From: Streptomyces olivochromogenes | GTDB lineage: Bacteria; Actinomycetota; Actinomycetes; Streptomycetales; Streptomycetaceae | Reading direction: 5' to 3' | DNA length: 49,261 nt | Assembly: GCF_001514115.1 (NCBI RefSeq) | Contig: NZ_KQ948483.1 | Location: forward strand, 28,831 to 78,091 | In this document: one piece after another, positions 9,047 through 17,367 of the stretch | Position numbering within the stretch: the stretch's first letter is position 1 | Layout of the letters: every line of letters begins with the position of its first letter | Translations under genes and position numbers: made by a program | The notes under the pieces: model-generated | Seen by the model: the letters and a program-made list of their open reading frames with translations, nothing else | Told to the model about the DNA's origin: nothing | Database searches by the model: none

Positions 9047-9802
9047 CTATGCATCCTCGGCGAACATACGGTCCAGGAAGCGGTCAGGATGGTTGACGAA
9101 CGCGCGGGTCAAAGCGACAGGCTCGGCCTGCTCGTATTCCACCTGCTCGATGGTGCCCCCGCTTTCGATCTGCAGGATCCGTGCGCCAGGCATGGCCAGC
9201 AGGATCGGCGAATGCGTGGCCACCACGAACTGGCACCCTTGCTGCAGGAGTTCCCGGATCCGGACCATCATCGCCAGGCAACCCTGCACCGACAGGGCTG
9301 CCTCCGGTTCGTCCAGCACGTAGAGACCGTTCGGGCCGAAACGGTGGTGCACCAAATCCAGGAACGACTGGCCGTGGGAGCGTTCGTGTAGGGACTGACC
9401 GCCGTAGGCGCGCATCAATTCCCCCGAGCCTTCGTCCAGCCGCTCGATCTCGGTGGCCACGTTGTAGAAACTCTCGGCGCGCAGGAAGAAACCCGTGCGA
9501 GGTCTTCGGTTCCAGCACAAAGTCAGGTGATCGCCCAGATTGGACTCGGTGGCCCGGCTGGCGAACCGGAAGGACCGGGAACCACCCTCGGCGTTGAACC
9601 CGGCGGCCGTGGCCAGCGCCTCGATCAAGGTGGACTTGCCGGAGCCGTTGTCGCCGACCAGGAACGTCACCGCGGGGTCCAGATCGAGCCTGTCCAAGCT
9701 GGCGAGGTGGGTGACGACCGGCAGACTGAAGGGGTAGCGGCCGGTGTCCACGCGCGAATCGAGCTCGACATAGCGGACAAAGCCCTGGCCGTGTCGGGTC
9801 AT
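9047..9802 (-). CDS. AAA-family ATPase (predicted ABC-like ATP-binding protein)
   Basis: 251 aa. The Walker A motif is GDNGSGKST (residues 50-58), the Walker B motif LYVLDEPEAAL (about 159-169), and a switch-like histidine lies in VATHSPIL. The single short ABC-type ATPase domain without transmembrane parts matches the AAA_21/AAA_15-like stand-alone ATPases of unknown function. No partner nuclease gene is adjacent; flanks are IS remnants. The frame is intact and GC-rich. Confidence 0.8.
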   Translation of the reverse strand: MTRHGQGFVRYVELDSRVDTGRYPFSLPVVTHLASLDRLDLDPAVTFLVGDNGSGKSTLIEALATAAGFNAEGGSRSFRFASRATESNLGDHLTLCWNRRPRTGFFLRAESFYNVATEIERLDEGSGELMRAYGGQSLHERSHGQSFLDLVHHRFGPNGLYVLDEPEAALSVQGCLAMMVRIRELLQQGCQFVVATHSPILLAMPGARILQIESGGTIEQVEYEQAEPVALTRAFVNHPDRFLDRMFAEDA

Positions 9803-9947
9803 CGGCTGCCGGTTCTGGTCCGGTCCAATGCAGCGGGGTCTGTCGGAGTCATGCCTTGACCATAGATCCAGGCACTGACAGTCGTGCCGACCACGGGTGC
9901 CCGTCCCAGCCGATAGGCCCAGCCCGCTGTGTCCAGCTCGGCGCGGG

Positions 9948-10094
9948 CCTGGTCTGGGCTAGCCGGTAGGAGTCGGTTCCGGTCTCGACGACGTTGCCGC
10001 CGAAAGTGAGGCGGTCCACGATGGCCGCGCCGAGCCTCGGGTCGGTGAAGGTCTTCGTCCACGTTCCGAAGGACTCATCCGACGCGATCGCGCG
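9948..10094 (-). pseudogene. istB (IS21 helper ATPase) C-terminal remnant
   Basis: Only about 49 residues remain: RAIASDESFGTWTKTF, then AAIVDRLTFGGN and ETGTDSYRLAQTR. This is the characteristic end of IS21 IstB proteins. The N-terminal ATPase part and istA are absent on either side. It marks a lost IS21 copy. Confidence 0.65.
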
Positions 10095-10218
10095 GGTTTG
10101 TAGCTTCCCGGAAAGAGAGATCCGGCGTACTTGATGGCCGGTGTCTCGGCGGCTGGGAGGTACCGGAAGGTGTAGGGGCGCTGCCGGTGTCCCAGCGGTG
10201 GGTTCGTACGATCGGACG

Positions 10219-10722
10219 GTGACGAAGCAGACTACGGTGCGCATGGGGCGGAAGCAGGTCTTCGGGAGTGTCTTCTGCGGCGTGATCGCCCTTTCCCTCT
10301 TCGGTGTCGCCGTCTACATGGCCGTCTCGGCCGTCGGGCGCTTGGGGCTGGTCGGACATCAGCTGACCATGCGGGTCACGGACTGCGAAGTGTCCGCGCC
10401 GGCCACGACATCCCGGGGCGGCGGTCATCCCGACCTCGATTGCAGGGGGTTCGTGGATCTGGCGCAGGCCTCTGACGGCGGGAAGCGCTGGATCACGGCG
10501 ACCGGTTTCTCCTCCAAGCCCGTCTTCGGCGCGCCCCTGGAAGTGGCCAAGGAGCCGTGGGGGTCTTGGGTGCCGGTGGATCAGGGCGGCTGGAACCGGC
10601 TGGGCCGCGCGCTCTCCCCGCTGATCCCGCTCGCCTTCGCGGGCTTGTTCGCCAAGGTGACCGTGGCCGCAAACCGCGGCTGGAGGAACTCCCGGCGGTT
10701 GCCCGCGGGGGCCTCGGCGTAG
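10219..10722 (+). CDS. Hypothetical membrane protein
   Basis: 167 aa from GTG at 10219; ATG at 10243 is an alternative. One transmembrane segment at about residues 14-38 (VFCGVIALSLFGVAVYM) is followed by an outer domain of about 95 residues with two cysteines (TDCEV, LDCRG). A second hydrophobic segment lies near the C-terminus (LSPLIPLAFAGLFAKV). The topology suggests an anchored extracellular loop. No family is recognised. Confidence 0.55.
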   Translation: MTKQTTVRMGRKQVFGSVFCGVIALSLFGVAVYMAVSAVGRLGLVGHQLTMRVTDCEVSAPATTSRGGGHPDLDCRGFVDLAQASDGGKRWITATGFSSKPVFGAPLEVAKEPWGSWVPVDQGGWNRLGRALSPLIPLAFAGLFAKVTVAANRGWRNSRRLPAGASA

Positions 10723-11357
10723 AACAGGCTGCGCGCCCGAAGCTGGCGCAGGGCTCATCGGGCAGGGGCGACGTCCAGCGACGTATTCCATCACCTGGGG
10801 AGCCCCATTTCGTCGGTTGCCCTCAGCAGGCGGCAGGTGCGACGGCGGCCTCAGGCCTCCTTGGTCAGGTCCGAGCCGACCTCCGGGCCCTCGTCGAAAC
10901 GGTGCCGTGGTCGGTGGAGCCGATGGACGCGTGGGAGGCGCACGAGAACGCGTGGCGGCCAGCGTCCTGTTTCGCCTCGCCCTGCTGGGACCCGGTGGAC
11001 GCCGCGGAGATTGCCCGGCTGCGGGCGAGGGAACTCGAACTCGCTGAGGTTCTCGTGTGCCACCAGTACTGGACCGAGTTCGCTCCCGGCGACGTACAGG
11101 CAGCCCGCGCCGCGCTCAAGCACCGCCGGGAGCAGGGGCCGGCCAGCACGACGAGCCGACCAGGCGACCGAGCAGCTGCGCAGAATCTACTTGGTCAGGA
11201 GTTCAGACAGCACTCCATCGTGCAGCGGGGACTCCGTCCTGGACGACGGACTTGTTGGGCCGGGCGTCGTGCCGGCCCACACTGCGCACTGCGGCATCCC
11301 GCGGGAACGTCGTCCTGGGAACCTCGCTGCCGCCGGGCCGGCTTCTTCGCCGCGTGA
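10557..11357 (+). CDS. Unrecognised ORF, probably coding around 10830-11160
   Basis: The credible part is VRADLRALVETVPW through ARELELAEVLVCHQYW and VQAARAALKHRRE, a helical, acidic stretch with good codon bias. The start overlaps the upstream gene in another frame and is surely not 10557; no good ribosome site was found. The end is also doubtful. The function is unknown, and it could be a fragment. Confidence 0.3.
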   Translation: MGVLGAGGSGRLEPAGPRALPADPARLRGLVRQGDRGRKPRLEELPAVARGGLGVEQAARPKLAQGSSGRGDVQRRIPSPGEPHFVGCPQQAAGATAASGLLGQVRADLRALVETVPWSVEPMDAWEAHENAWRPASCFASPCWDPVDAAEIARLRARELELAEVLVCHQYWTEFAPGDVQAARAALKHRREQGPASTTSRPGDRAAAQNLLGQEFRQHSIVQRGLRPGRRTCWAGRRAGPHCALRHPAGTSSWEPRCRRAGFFAA

Positions 11358-11399
11358 CGTCGTCGGCATCGCCGAGCTGGTGGAGACGCCGGCCGTCCG

Positions 11400-11624
11400 A
11401 TGACCATGCTCGCTATCACTCCTGGCCTGCTGGTCATCTTCATGGTGTCGGGGGCCGTCTTCGTCGCCGTGTACCTCCACACGAAGAGGCGCAGTACCGA
11501 GGTTCCGGCCGCCGGCGACCTGGGCACTGCGGGTTCGACCGAATCGCTTGCCAGGCCGGCATCCTCATCTGGACCGACGCTGACCACGGAGTTAGAACCT
11601 AGGGGACCGTGCCGCTGCGGGTAA
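11400..11624 (+). CDS. Small single-pass membrane protein
   Basis: 74 aa starting MTMLAITPGLLVIFMV. One transmembrane helix (about residues 5-26) is followed by KRR and a polar tail. The start ATG overlaps the TGA of an upstream short frame (ATGA). It converges on the split lectin gene, with a hairpin at 11611-11632 inside its last codons. It is small and may be spurious. Confidence 0.35.
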   Translation: MTMLAITPGLLVIFMVSGAVFVAVYLHTKRRSTEVPAAGDLGTAGSTESLARPASSSGPTLTTELEPRGPCRCG

Positions 11625-11632
11625 GCAGCGGC
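11611..11632 (-). terminator. Hairpin between convergent genes
   Basis: GCCGCTGC (11611-11618) pairs perfectly with GCAGCGGC (11625-11632) over a 6-nt loop, 7 nt past the lectin stop codon. There is no T-run, which is common for Streptomyces terminators. It could act in both directions. Confidence 0.55.
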
Positions 11633-11638
11633 GCGGCC

Positions 11639-11813
11639 TCACACATCGACGAGTGTGAAGCGCTGAGAGTCAGACCCGTCGCACGCATCGCCCTCGATCC
11701 TGGCACCGTCGCTGATGCCCGTCACGGTCCACCAGAGCCCGATGGACAACGACCTGAACCCGATGCCCGGCTGACCGTGCTCGGCGAAGTACGTGAAGCG
11801 CTGATGAAAGGAA
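11639..11813 (-). pseudogene. Secreted ricin-type lectin, 3' part (split by IS607)
   Basis: The frame reads SFHQRFTYFAEHG, then IEGDACDGSDSQRFTLVDV and stop. The SQRFT motif is the QxF/W signature closing a beta-trefoil repeat. Joined at GG to the 5' part at 14103-14470, it gives one uninterrupted frame (QQECREG then SFHQRF). The complete gene would encode about 180 aa. This half has no start of its own. Confidence 0.8.
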
Positions 11814-11815
11814 CC

Positions 11816-12000
11816 GTTCCTAACCAGTGATCAGGAGTGGGTCTTGGACCCATGTCCCGGCACTGCGCGCATCCCGGACGGTTTTGGATGCACTGGTTGC
11901 CCGCGTTCCTCGTGTGGTCTCCGTTCGGGCACGCGAATCGTGTGCACGCTCCGTTACGGGTGGGCGGGTTCCCTCACGTCCCCGGACATCACGATCGGCC
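11816..12000 (-). ncRNA. Candidate omega-RNA of TnpB (position inferred)
   Basis: TnpB guide RNAs are known to overlap the 3' end of tnpB and run through the right end, using flanking DNA as guide. Here the right end is 5 nt past the stop, so the scaffold must lie inside the coding tail. The first flanking bases would be the guide: TTCCTTTCATCAGCGC, from the lectin gene. No structure was computed and the 5' limit is a guess. Confidence 0.4.
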
Positions 12001-13460
12001 TGGACGGTCCGATGCCCAGCACCATCACTCTGGTGATGCTGGGGCGGTGCCGTCCGTCGCCGGATCGGGTGCCCGAGGGCGCGTCGCCCGATCGCGATGC
12101 CTGCGGCATCGTGACGGGACATCTTGCGGCGTGGGGCGGCCAGTGGCTTTTGCCAGTGCTGGGCACCCCACTGGGAGGTGTAGGCCGGATCGACCGCGAC
12201 AATGCTCAGGCCCTGCTCGGCCGCCATGGATACGAGGCGGCCTTTGAGCTTGCCGGTGGGGATTTTGGAGATGAGCTGCCGGAACCGCTTCTTGCGGCCG
12301 TGCTTCTCGCGGGTCTTCTCGGCGGTGAAGTCCAGATCTTCAATCGCGATGGCGGCGACGCCGCACCGCTTCGCCCAGTGCAAGACCTGGGTGATGGCGT
12401 GCCGGATCTGCGCATCCCGATACTGCGCGGTGCCGGACAGGTCGTAGAAGAAGCGGTGCGGGTCGCCAACCGGATTACCGTGCCGGTCGAGCTGGTAGGC
12501 GGCGAAGTGGTCGGCGTTCGTATCGACGCCGATCATGCCCTTGGCGCGGGCTGTCTCCAGCGGGATGGTCTTGACGGCGGGGCGTTGCCAGGACGCGGTG
12601 AGGTACCAGCGTCCACGCTGCACGTCCAGGTGGATGCGGTACGCGACGGCCCGGTTTGCGGTGATGCGGTCGGCCCACTCTGCGCCCCGGTGCGCGAACG
12701 CGATCTTCGACGCCAGGACGTATCGGCCGTGCCTGGTGTTCGCATGGTGTGCTAACGGGGCGGGCAGCTTGATCGAAACTTCACCTTCGGGCGTAACGCG
12801 GATCGTCTCGTTGCCGTATCGCTTCCCCGACTCGCCGTCAGCGGCGAGAAACCAGCGCTCCGTTTCCCACCGCCTGCGCCACTCAGCTTCGGTGAGCTGG
12901 GCTTTCCCCAGGTTGTGCCGGGTGTTGAGGAGCCGTCGACCACCGCGCACGACGTGCACGACGCCGTTGTCACGGTCAGCGCGCGCCCGGTCGAGCCGAT
13001 GTTCCAGCGTATGCAGCCGACGGGTCTTCTGGAACCACTCGCCCTTGGAGCGGTAGCCGCCCGGTGCACGCTTAGTGCCCTTCTCGCCGACAGGCTGGGA
13101 CAGTCGGTGCATCAGTGTGCGCACACCAGCCTCGAGGGACTGGATGTGTGCGAGCTGGCAGCGACGCGACAGCGCCCACTGATCGTGCGTGGCCTTCGTG
13201 ATCGACCCGGCCCAGCGCGAGGACGATGCGGCGGTCAGGCCCTGCTTACGAGCCGCCCACGTGTCCGTGGAGTGCTCGTTGCCGTCCGCGCACCGCGCTT
13301 TGAGGTCCAGCAACGCCAGGTTCCCGAGGTGTTCGCCCACCAGGCGCAACACCTTGTCGTCCTCGGTGGTGAGGTGCTTGAGGCGATCGCGTATCGCGAC
13401 GCCGGATGGGCCGAGGGCGACGAACGGCGCGTCGATGGGGCGCAGCTGCTTCTTACTCAT
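11820..13460 (-). CDS. tnpB: TnpB RNA-guided endonuclease of IS607 element
   Basis: 546 aa. RuvC-like residues are visible: D in MIGVDTN (about 312), E in IAIEDLDF (about 372) and D in MSRHDAAG (about 451). The usual C4 zinc finger between the last two is absent (PAYTSQWGAQHWQKP has no cysteines), as in other actinobacterial relatives. The last 80 residues are low-complexity and probably reflect an overlapping omega-RNA. The start overlaps tnpA by 8 bp (ATGAGTAA), implying coupling. The stop lies only 5 nt from the element end. Confidence 0.85.
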   Translation of the reverse strand: MSKKQLRPIDAPFVALGPSGVAIRDRLKHLTTEDDKVLRLVGEHLGNLALLDLKARCADGNEHSTDTWAARKQGLTAASSSRWAGSITKATHDQWALSRRCQLAHIQSLEAGVRTLMHRLSQPVGEKGTKRAPGGYRSKGEWFQKTRRLHTLEHRLDRARADRDNGVVHVVRGGRRLLNTRHNLGKAQLTEAEWRRRWETERWFLAADGESGKRYGNETIRVTPEGEVSIKLPAPLAHHANTRHGRYVLASKIAFAHRGAEWADRITANRAVAYRIHLDVQRGRWYLTASWQRPAVKTIPLETARAKGMIGVDTNADHFAAYQLDRHGNPVGDPHRFFYDLSGTAQYRDAQIRHAITQVLHWAKRCGVAAIAIEDLDFTAEKTREKHGRKKRFRQLISKIPTGKLKGRLVSMAAEQGLSIVAVDPAYTSQWGAQHWQKPLAAPRRKMSRHDAAGIAIGRRALGHPIRRRTAPPQHHQSDGAGHRTVQADRDVRGREGTRPPVTERAHDSRARTETTRGTRATSASKTVRDARSAGTWVQDPLLITG

Positions 13461-14031
13461 CGGCGGCAGCCGCTTTCAGAGCCTTCTTCGCCCGGTTCTT
13501 CGCTGAACGGCGGCCGTACAGGCGGGCGCAGAACGACGTCAGCACCTCAACCATGTCCCGCACCAGGTCATCTTCGACCTCGCCGGCATCAAGGACAACA
13601 AGGCGACGACCGGCGGCCTCCAACGCGGCTTCAACAAGTTCGGTGTTCATCCGGCCGAGCCGGTCCCGGTGCTCGACCACCACGATGGTCACCTTCGGAT
13701 CGGCCAGCAGTCGACGGGCCTTGGTGCGGCCACCGTTCATTCCGGAGGCGATCTCCGACTCGATGCGGACCACCGTGTGACCGGCCTTCGCCGCCCACTC
13801 CGCGAGCCTGGCGGTCTGACGTTCCAGATCCGGCTTTTGATCGTGCGAGGAGACGCGGGCATACAGACCCACGCCACCGGTCACGGACGGTGAGGTGTTC
13901 GCGTCGATGTTGACCAGGATCGTGCGCGGTCCCACGCGCTCTGCGGGCACCGGCAACGTGCCCTCACGGAACCAGCGGTACGCAGTGCGAGGGGCGATCC
14001 CTTGCGCTCGCGCCCATTCCGTCAGGTTCAT
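13453..14031 (-). CDS. tnpA: IS607 serine recombinase TnpA
   Basis: 192 aa. An N-terminal MerR-like helix-turn-helix (EWARAQGIAPRTAYRWF) precedes a small serine-recombinase domain. The catalytic serine is at about 61-62 (YARVSSHDQK), with the arginine helix motif EHRDRLGRMN. This reversed order (DNA-binding first) is diagnostic of IS607 TnpA. It starts about 70 bp inside the element and overlaps tnpB by 8 bp. It appears intact. Confidence 0.9.
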   Translation of the reverse strand: MNLTEWARAQGIAPRTAYRWFREGTLPVPAERVGPRTILVNIDANTSPSVTGGVGLYARVSSHDQKPDLERQTARLAEWAAKAGHTVVRIESEIASGMNGGRTKARRLLADPKVTIVVVEHRDRLGRMNTELVEAALEAAGRRLVVLDAGEVEDDLVRDMVEVLTSFCARLYGRRSAKNRAKKALKAAAADE

Positions 14032-14102
14032 AATGCAAAAACATACAGCACTCTTGAACAGTAATGGTCACTCATGAACACTCAAGCGCCAACAGTTCCA
14101 GA

Positions 14103-14470
14103 CCCTCCCTGCACTCCTGCTGGATGATCGGCCAAGTGATCCCGTTACCCCCGGATGCGCCGTAGATGGTCAGGCACTTGTCCGCGAACGTCCTGATCTC
14201 GTGGGTCGGGTTCGCGACGCCATCGTTCATGCTCTTGAAGCGCTGGGCGGGAAGATTCTGGCACCGGTTCTGTTCAAGCGAAGCGCCGTCGCTGGTGCTC
14301 TGGTTCCTAATGGTCAGGCACTTGCCCGTGGACGTCTTGATCTGAACGAGGTGGTAGGCCGGGAACGCCTGCGCGGGCTGAGCTACTCCGTTCATGGAGG
14401 CAAGGACGGCCGCTGCGCTGGCTACGGCTACTGTCGGCCGTCGTAGGAAACTCATCATGGTGCCGATCAC
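14103..14470 (-). pseudogene. Secreted ricin-type lectin, 5' part (split by IS607)
   Basis: GTG at 14470 is chosen because AGGAGAAGAGG lies just upstream; the ATG pair at 14458/14455 has no site at proper distance. A signal peptide ends near AQPAQA. The beta-trefoil repeat follows: GKCLTIRNQST, AQRFK, then KCLTIYGASGG and IIQQECREG, where IS607 begins. The remaining 58 codons are at 11639-11813. Family knowledge: carbohydrate binding by an exported protein. The interruption adds a short out-of-gene tail ending ALECS. Confidence 0.8.
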
Positions 14471-14691
14471 GTGACCTCTTCTCCTTCGTGGGACGCGCCA
14501 GCTCTCACACTCGCCGCTGGTCAGCACCGCTCAGACTTCCCTGCCGACAGCATGAGGAAAGGGCATACCACCCGGTGCGGCCGATACCCGGCGAAACCGT
14601 CACCCCCGTGGGTGAAGTGGACTGATCGGTACCGGCCACGCATTCACACCATTCGCGGAATGCGCGGTCCCTCAGAGCACCAAGGAGACAC

Positions 14692-14702
14692 GCCCTAGGT
14701 GT
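14692..14702 (+). repeat. 11-bp direct repeat, left of IS4-like element
   Basis: GCCCTAGGTGT here and at 16160-16170 flank the element, as expected for a target duplication of IS4 relatives (8-12 bp). Confidence 0.7.
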
Positions 14703-16159
14703 CAATGCCGTTGCGTTAGCTGGTCGGCGTACGCTGCTGTGCAGTGCTTCCGGGGGTGGTTCGGGTGTCTGCAGATGTCGGTGAGTTATCGGGGTTAGGC
14801 CTGCTGACCTGGGTGTATCCGCCGGGTTTGGTGGATCGTGTGGTGGCCGCCTGTGGTCGTTCGGAGCATCGCAGACGCCTGCTGCCGGCCCGGCTGGTGG
14901 TGTACTTCGTGCTCGCACTGGCCCTGTTCTCACCGGCGCCGTATCTGGAAGTGATGCGGCACTTGGTCGAGGGCCTGCGAGGCCGGGGACTGCTGGGCGA
15001 GTGGCACATCCCGGCGAAGTCGTCGCTGTTCAGGGCCCGTCAGCGGCTGGGATCGGAGCCGCTACGGGTGCTGTTTGCCACGACCGCCAAGCCGATGGGC
15101 ACCCAGGCTGCTCCGGGCTGCTTCTGGCGCGGACTGCGGCTGCTGGCGGTGGATGCCACCTGCTGGGACGTGGCCGACAGCCCGGCGAACGAGGCCGCCT
15201 TCGGTCGTCCCGGAAACAGCCGCGGCCACGACAAGTCCTGCTTTCCGCAGGTCCGGATGGCCTGCCTGATCGAGGTGGGCACCCACCTCGTGCTGGACGC
15301 GGAACTGGCCGGCTGCCGCACTGGCGAAGTCACCCTGGTCAACCGATTGCCACGATCCTGCGGACCCGGCCAACTCATCCTGGCCGACCGGGAGTTCTTG
15401 GGCGTGCCGTTGTGGCGGGCCTTCACCAACAGCGGTGCCGATCTGTTGTGGCGGGTGCCCGCCAACCGGGTCCTGCCCGTCGACCGGATGCTGCGTGATG
15501 GATCGTGGCTTTCGCGCATCCACGCTACCGGCGACCGCACTCACACCGATCCGGTCACGGTCCGGGTGGTGGCTTACCAACTGCACGGCACCGGCCGGGC
15601 GGCCGAGGACTACCGGCTGGTGACCACCCTGAGCGATGCCCGCCGCTATCCCGCCCGCCAGCTGGCCGCGCTCTACCAAGAGCGCTGGGAAGCAGAAGCC
15701 GTCTTTGCCGAGCTCAAGACCCATCAACGCGGAGCCCGCACGGTGCTGAGCAGCAAGACCCCCGACGGTGTCGTGCAGCAGATCTGGGCCCACCTGCTCG
15801 TCCACCACGCACTGCGTGAGCTGATGGCCAGAACCGCCGCCACCCGGGGCCTGGACGCCGACCGGATCTCCTTCACCGAAACTCTGCGCTCCGCCCGGCG
15901 CAGCGTGACCGTCACGCCGGGCAGTTTTTCCCCCTGAGCTGCTGGTCAGAACCCTCGTCCTGCTCAAGCATGACCTGCTCGAACGCCTCCTGCCGCACAG
16001 ACGCCTGCGCAGCCAGCCCCGCGTCATCAAGCGCAAGATGTCCAACTACCGGCTCAAACGGGCCGAACACCACACCTGGCCCCAACCCACCCACACCGGC
16101 ACCCGAGCAGTCCGCATCCAACGGCCCCACCCCGCGACTGCATAAAGCAACGGCATTGT
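14703..16159 (+). mobile_element. IS4-like insertion sequence
   Basis: The left end starts CAATGCCGTTGCGTTA (14703). The right end is the inverse, TAAAGCAACGGCATTG, ending 16158, followed by one extra T and the repeat. The imperfect terminal repeat is about 16 bp with one mismatch. Length is about 1.46 kb with one transposase ORF. One frameshift in the transposase may make it inactive. Confidence 0.75.
14744..16143 (+). CDS. IS4-family transposase with frameshift near the end
   Basis: The main frame (14744-15937, 397 aa) has an N-terminal DUF4372-like domain (PPGLVDRVVAACG), the catalytic DATCWDVADS, DREFLG, and YQERWEAEAVFAELK, the Y-R-E signature of IS4. It stops right after SFSP at a TTTTTCCCCC run (15925-15934). 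The expected tail (ELLVRTLVLLKHDLLE to SNYRLKRAEHH) continues in the +1 frame to 16143. This is either a one-base insertion, a sequencing error, or ribosomal slippage. The GTG start is the longest choice. Confidence 0.75.
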
Positions 16160-16170
16160 GCCCTAGGTGT
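16160..16170 (+). repeat. 11-bp direct repeat, right of IS4-like element
   Basis: GCCCTAGGTGT, identical to 14692-14702. Confidence 0.7.
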
Positions 16171-16208
16171 GGACTAGGTGCGTTACGAGTTACGCAGCCG
16201 GGCTGCTG

Positions 16209-16487
16209 TCACCACGGCGTGCCGGGTCGTTCCGGCGAGGACCTCGACTGCCGGGCCCGGCCCCGTGGTGCGGTAGGCCCCCCGCGGGTGCGGGCGCTCC
16301 GGGACGGTCCGCTCGCGACGAGGTGCGCGGAGACCTGCGCCGCGAGCGGCGCCTTGAGTGTCTGCGTGAGCGCGATGCGGCCGCCGGGGAGCCGGACGTC
16401 AAGAGCACGCGGGCGTGCGGCAGGTCCGGTGTAGCCGACGATCTCGGCGTCCACGGTGCCCGCGTGCCACTCGTAAAGGGCCGTAAA
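16209..16487 (-). pseudogene. ATP-dependent DNA ligase C-terminal remnant
   Basis: LYEWHAGTVDAEIVGYTG, then ARPRALDVRLPGGRIALTQ and AAQVSAHLVASGPS resemble the OB-fold end of a Streptomyces ATP-dependent ligase. The part after that is out of frame, and everything upstream (nucleotidyl transferase) is missing. The right end of the IS4-like element abuts it. The assignment rests on pattern memory and is moderately sure. Confidence 0.45.
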
Positions 16488-16734
16488 GGGCCGTTATTCA
16501 AAAGCTGAGGTATTCCAAGGACCACGCCTTGTCCACGGGCGGTCATTGACCGAATGGTCTTCCCTCGCGATCGGAGGAAGGCGGAGAGTCCCGTCGCTCC
16601 TGGGAGACGTCGAGGTCCCAACCGGGCCTGCACCGTTCGATCAGTCGCTGAGCGATTGGCAACCTATCCGGCCGTCGGCACGCTACCCGGCTCCTGGAGG
16701 CTCGTCCGGAATGCTCTGCCCCCGCTGTACCGGA

Positions 16735-16840
16735 CCGTGGGTGGTGCACAACGCGGGGAACAGCGGGGGTGGCCGATCCGTCATCGCTTCGCCAAAGACC
16801 GCGGACTGCGCTCGATCGAGTACTCGGCGCGTGCACCGGC
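16735..16840 (+). pseudogene. Decayed fragment of an MDR dehydrogenase
   Basis: TGGGTGGTGCACAACGCGG and the following 90 bases match the cofactor-binding part of the intact gene at 17368 (17796-17880). There WVVQNAANSGVGRSVI corresponds to WVVHNAGNSGGGRSVI here. The reading frame is lost soon after. It is a diverged partial copy, not a recent duplicate. Confidence 0.6.
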
Positions 16841-16970
16841 GGCTGTGGCGCCCATGGAATCGGCGGGGCGTGATGCGACAGAAGGAGTACAGGGCCACAG
16901 GATCTGTTCAGCCAGCCGGAGACCGGGCAGGGTGCGTGCTTCTCCGGTTGCAGTGACCCGGTTCGGGTTC

Positions 16971-16990
16971 TTTACTAGTAGGTACAAATC
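16971..16990 (+). promoter_or_regulatory. 20-mer shared with the SDR promoter (TACTAGTAGGTAC)
   Basis: TTTACTAGTAGGTACAAATC differs by one base from the inverse of 24784-24803 upstream of the intact SDR. It contains the palindrome ACTAGT. It is probably a regulator site or promoter core; the regulator is unknown. Confidence 0.5.
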
Positions 16991-17129
16991 TCATTAAACC
17001 GTGCGGACCGTGAGGTGGCGTGGCGGAGTATTCCGTCGTCGACGAGGACGTCACAAGGTGGACGAGCATGGGTTGCCGCGTGCCGGCGTGCTGTGCTCTC
17101 TGCAGGTCTCCGGGTGACCTACATCGAGG

Positions 17130-17345
17130 AAGAAGCAGACATCCTGAGACAGCTTGATGACAAGGTCGGTTTGGTGACTGCTCGACCGGAATCGGTCTGG
17201 CTATAGCCCGTCGGTTCGTCGCCGAGGGCTCCACCGTCCACCTCACGGGCCGGAGCAGAACCGAGCCGGATACACCGGTGGAATCCCTCGGGGACCGGGC
17301 CGTCGGCATCCGACGCGATGTCTCGAATTTCGAGAAGCGACGGCG
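17130..17345 (+). pseudogene. Decayed second copy of the SDR gene
   Basis: The sequence parallels the 5' part of the intact SDR (23900-24649) base for base over long stretches: RQLDDKVGLVT, GLAIARRFVAEGSTVHLTGR, ESLGDRAVGI. The start ATG has become CTG (ACATCCTGAG against ACATCATGGG). A 4-base loss removes glycines of the TGGxxGIG cofactor loop. It ends about 65 codons in, just before the dehydrogenase at 17368. Confidence 0.7.
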
Positions 17346-17367
17346 ACAAAGCTAGGAGTCGTGTCTC

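Larger units (their letters stand above)
11816..14102 (-). mobile_element. IS607-family element (tnpA + tnpB)
   Basis: The boundaries come from the interrupted lectin gene. In the sense direction the gene reads GGGAGG then element sequence, and the element ends AACGG before TTCCTTTC. Removing the segment between the two GG pairs restores the lectin frame with no lost or duplicated bases. IS607 elements insert at GG without target duplication or terminal repeats, as seen here. Length is about 2.29 kb. Both ORFs look intact. Confidence 0.85.

Noticed and set aside
12915..13913. 332-aa plus-strand ORF over tnpA/tnpB
   Set aside because: Shadow of the IS607 genes on the minus strand.
15062..16045. 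327-aa minus-strand ORF over the IS4 transposase
   Set aside because: No motifs; the plus strand has a clear IS4 transposase.
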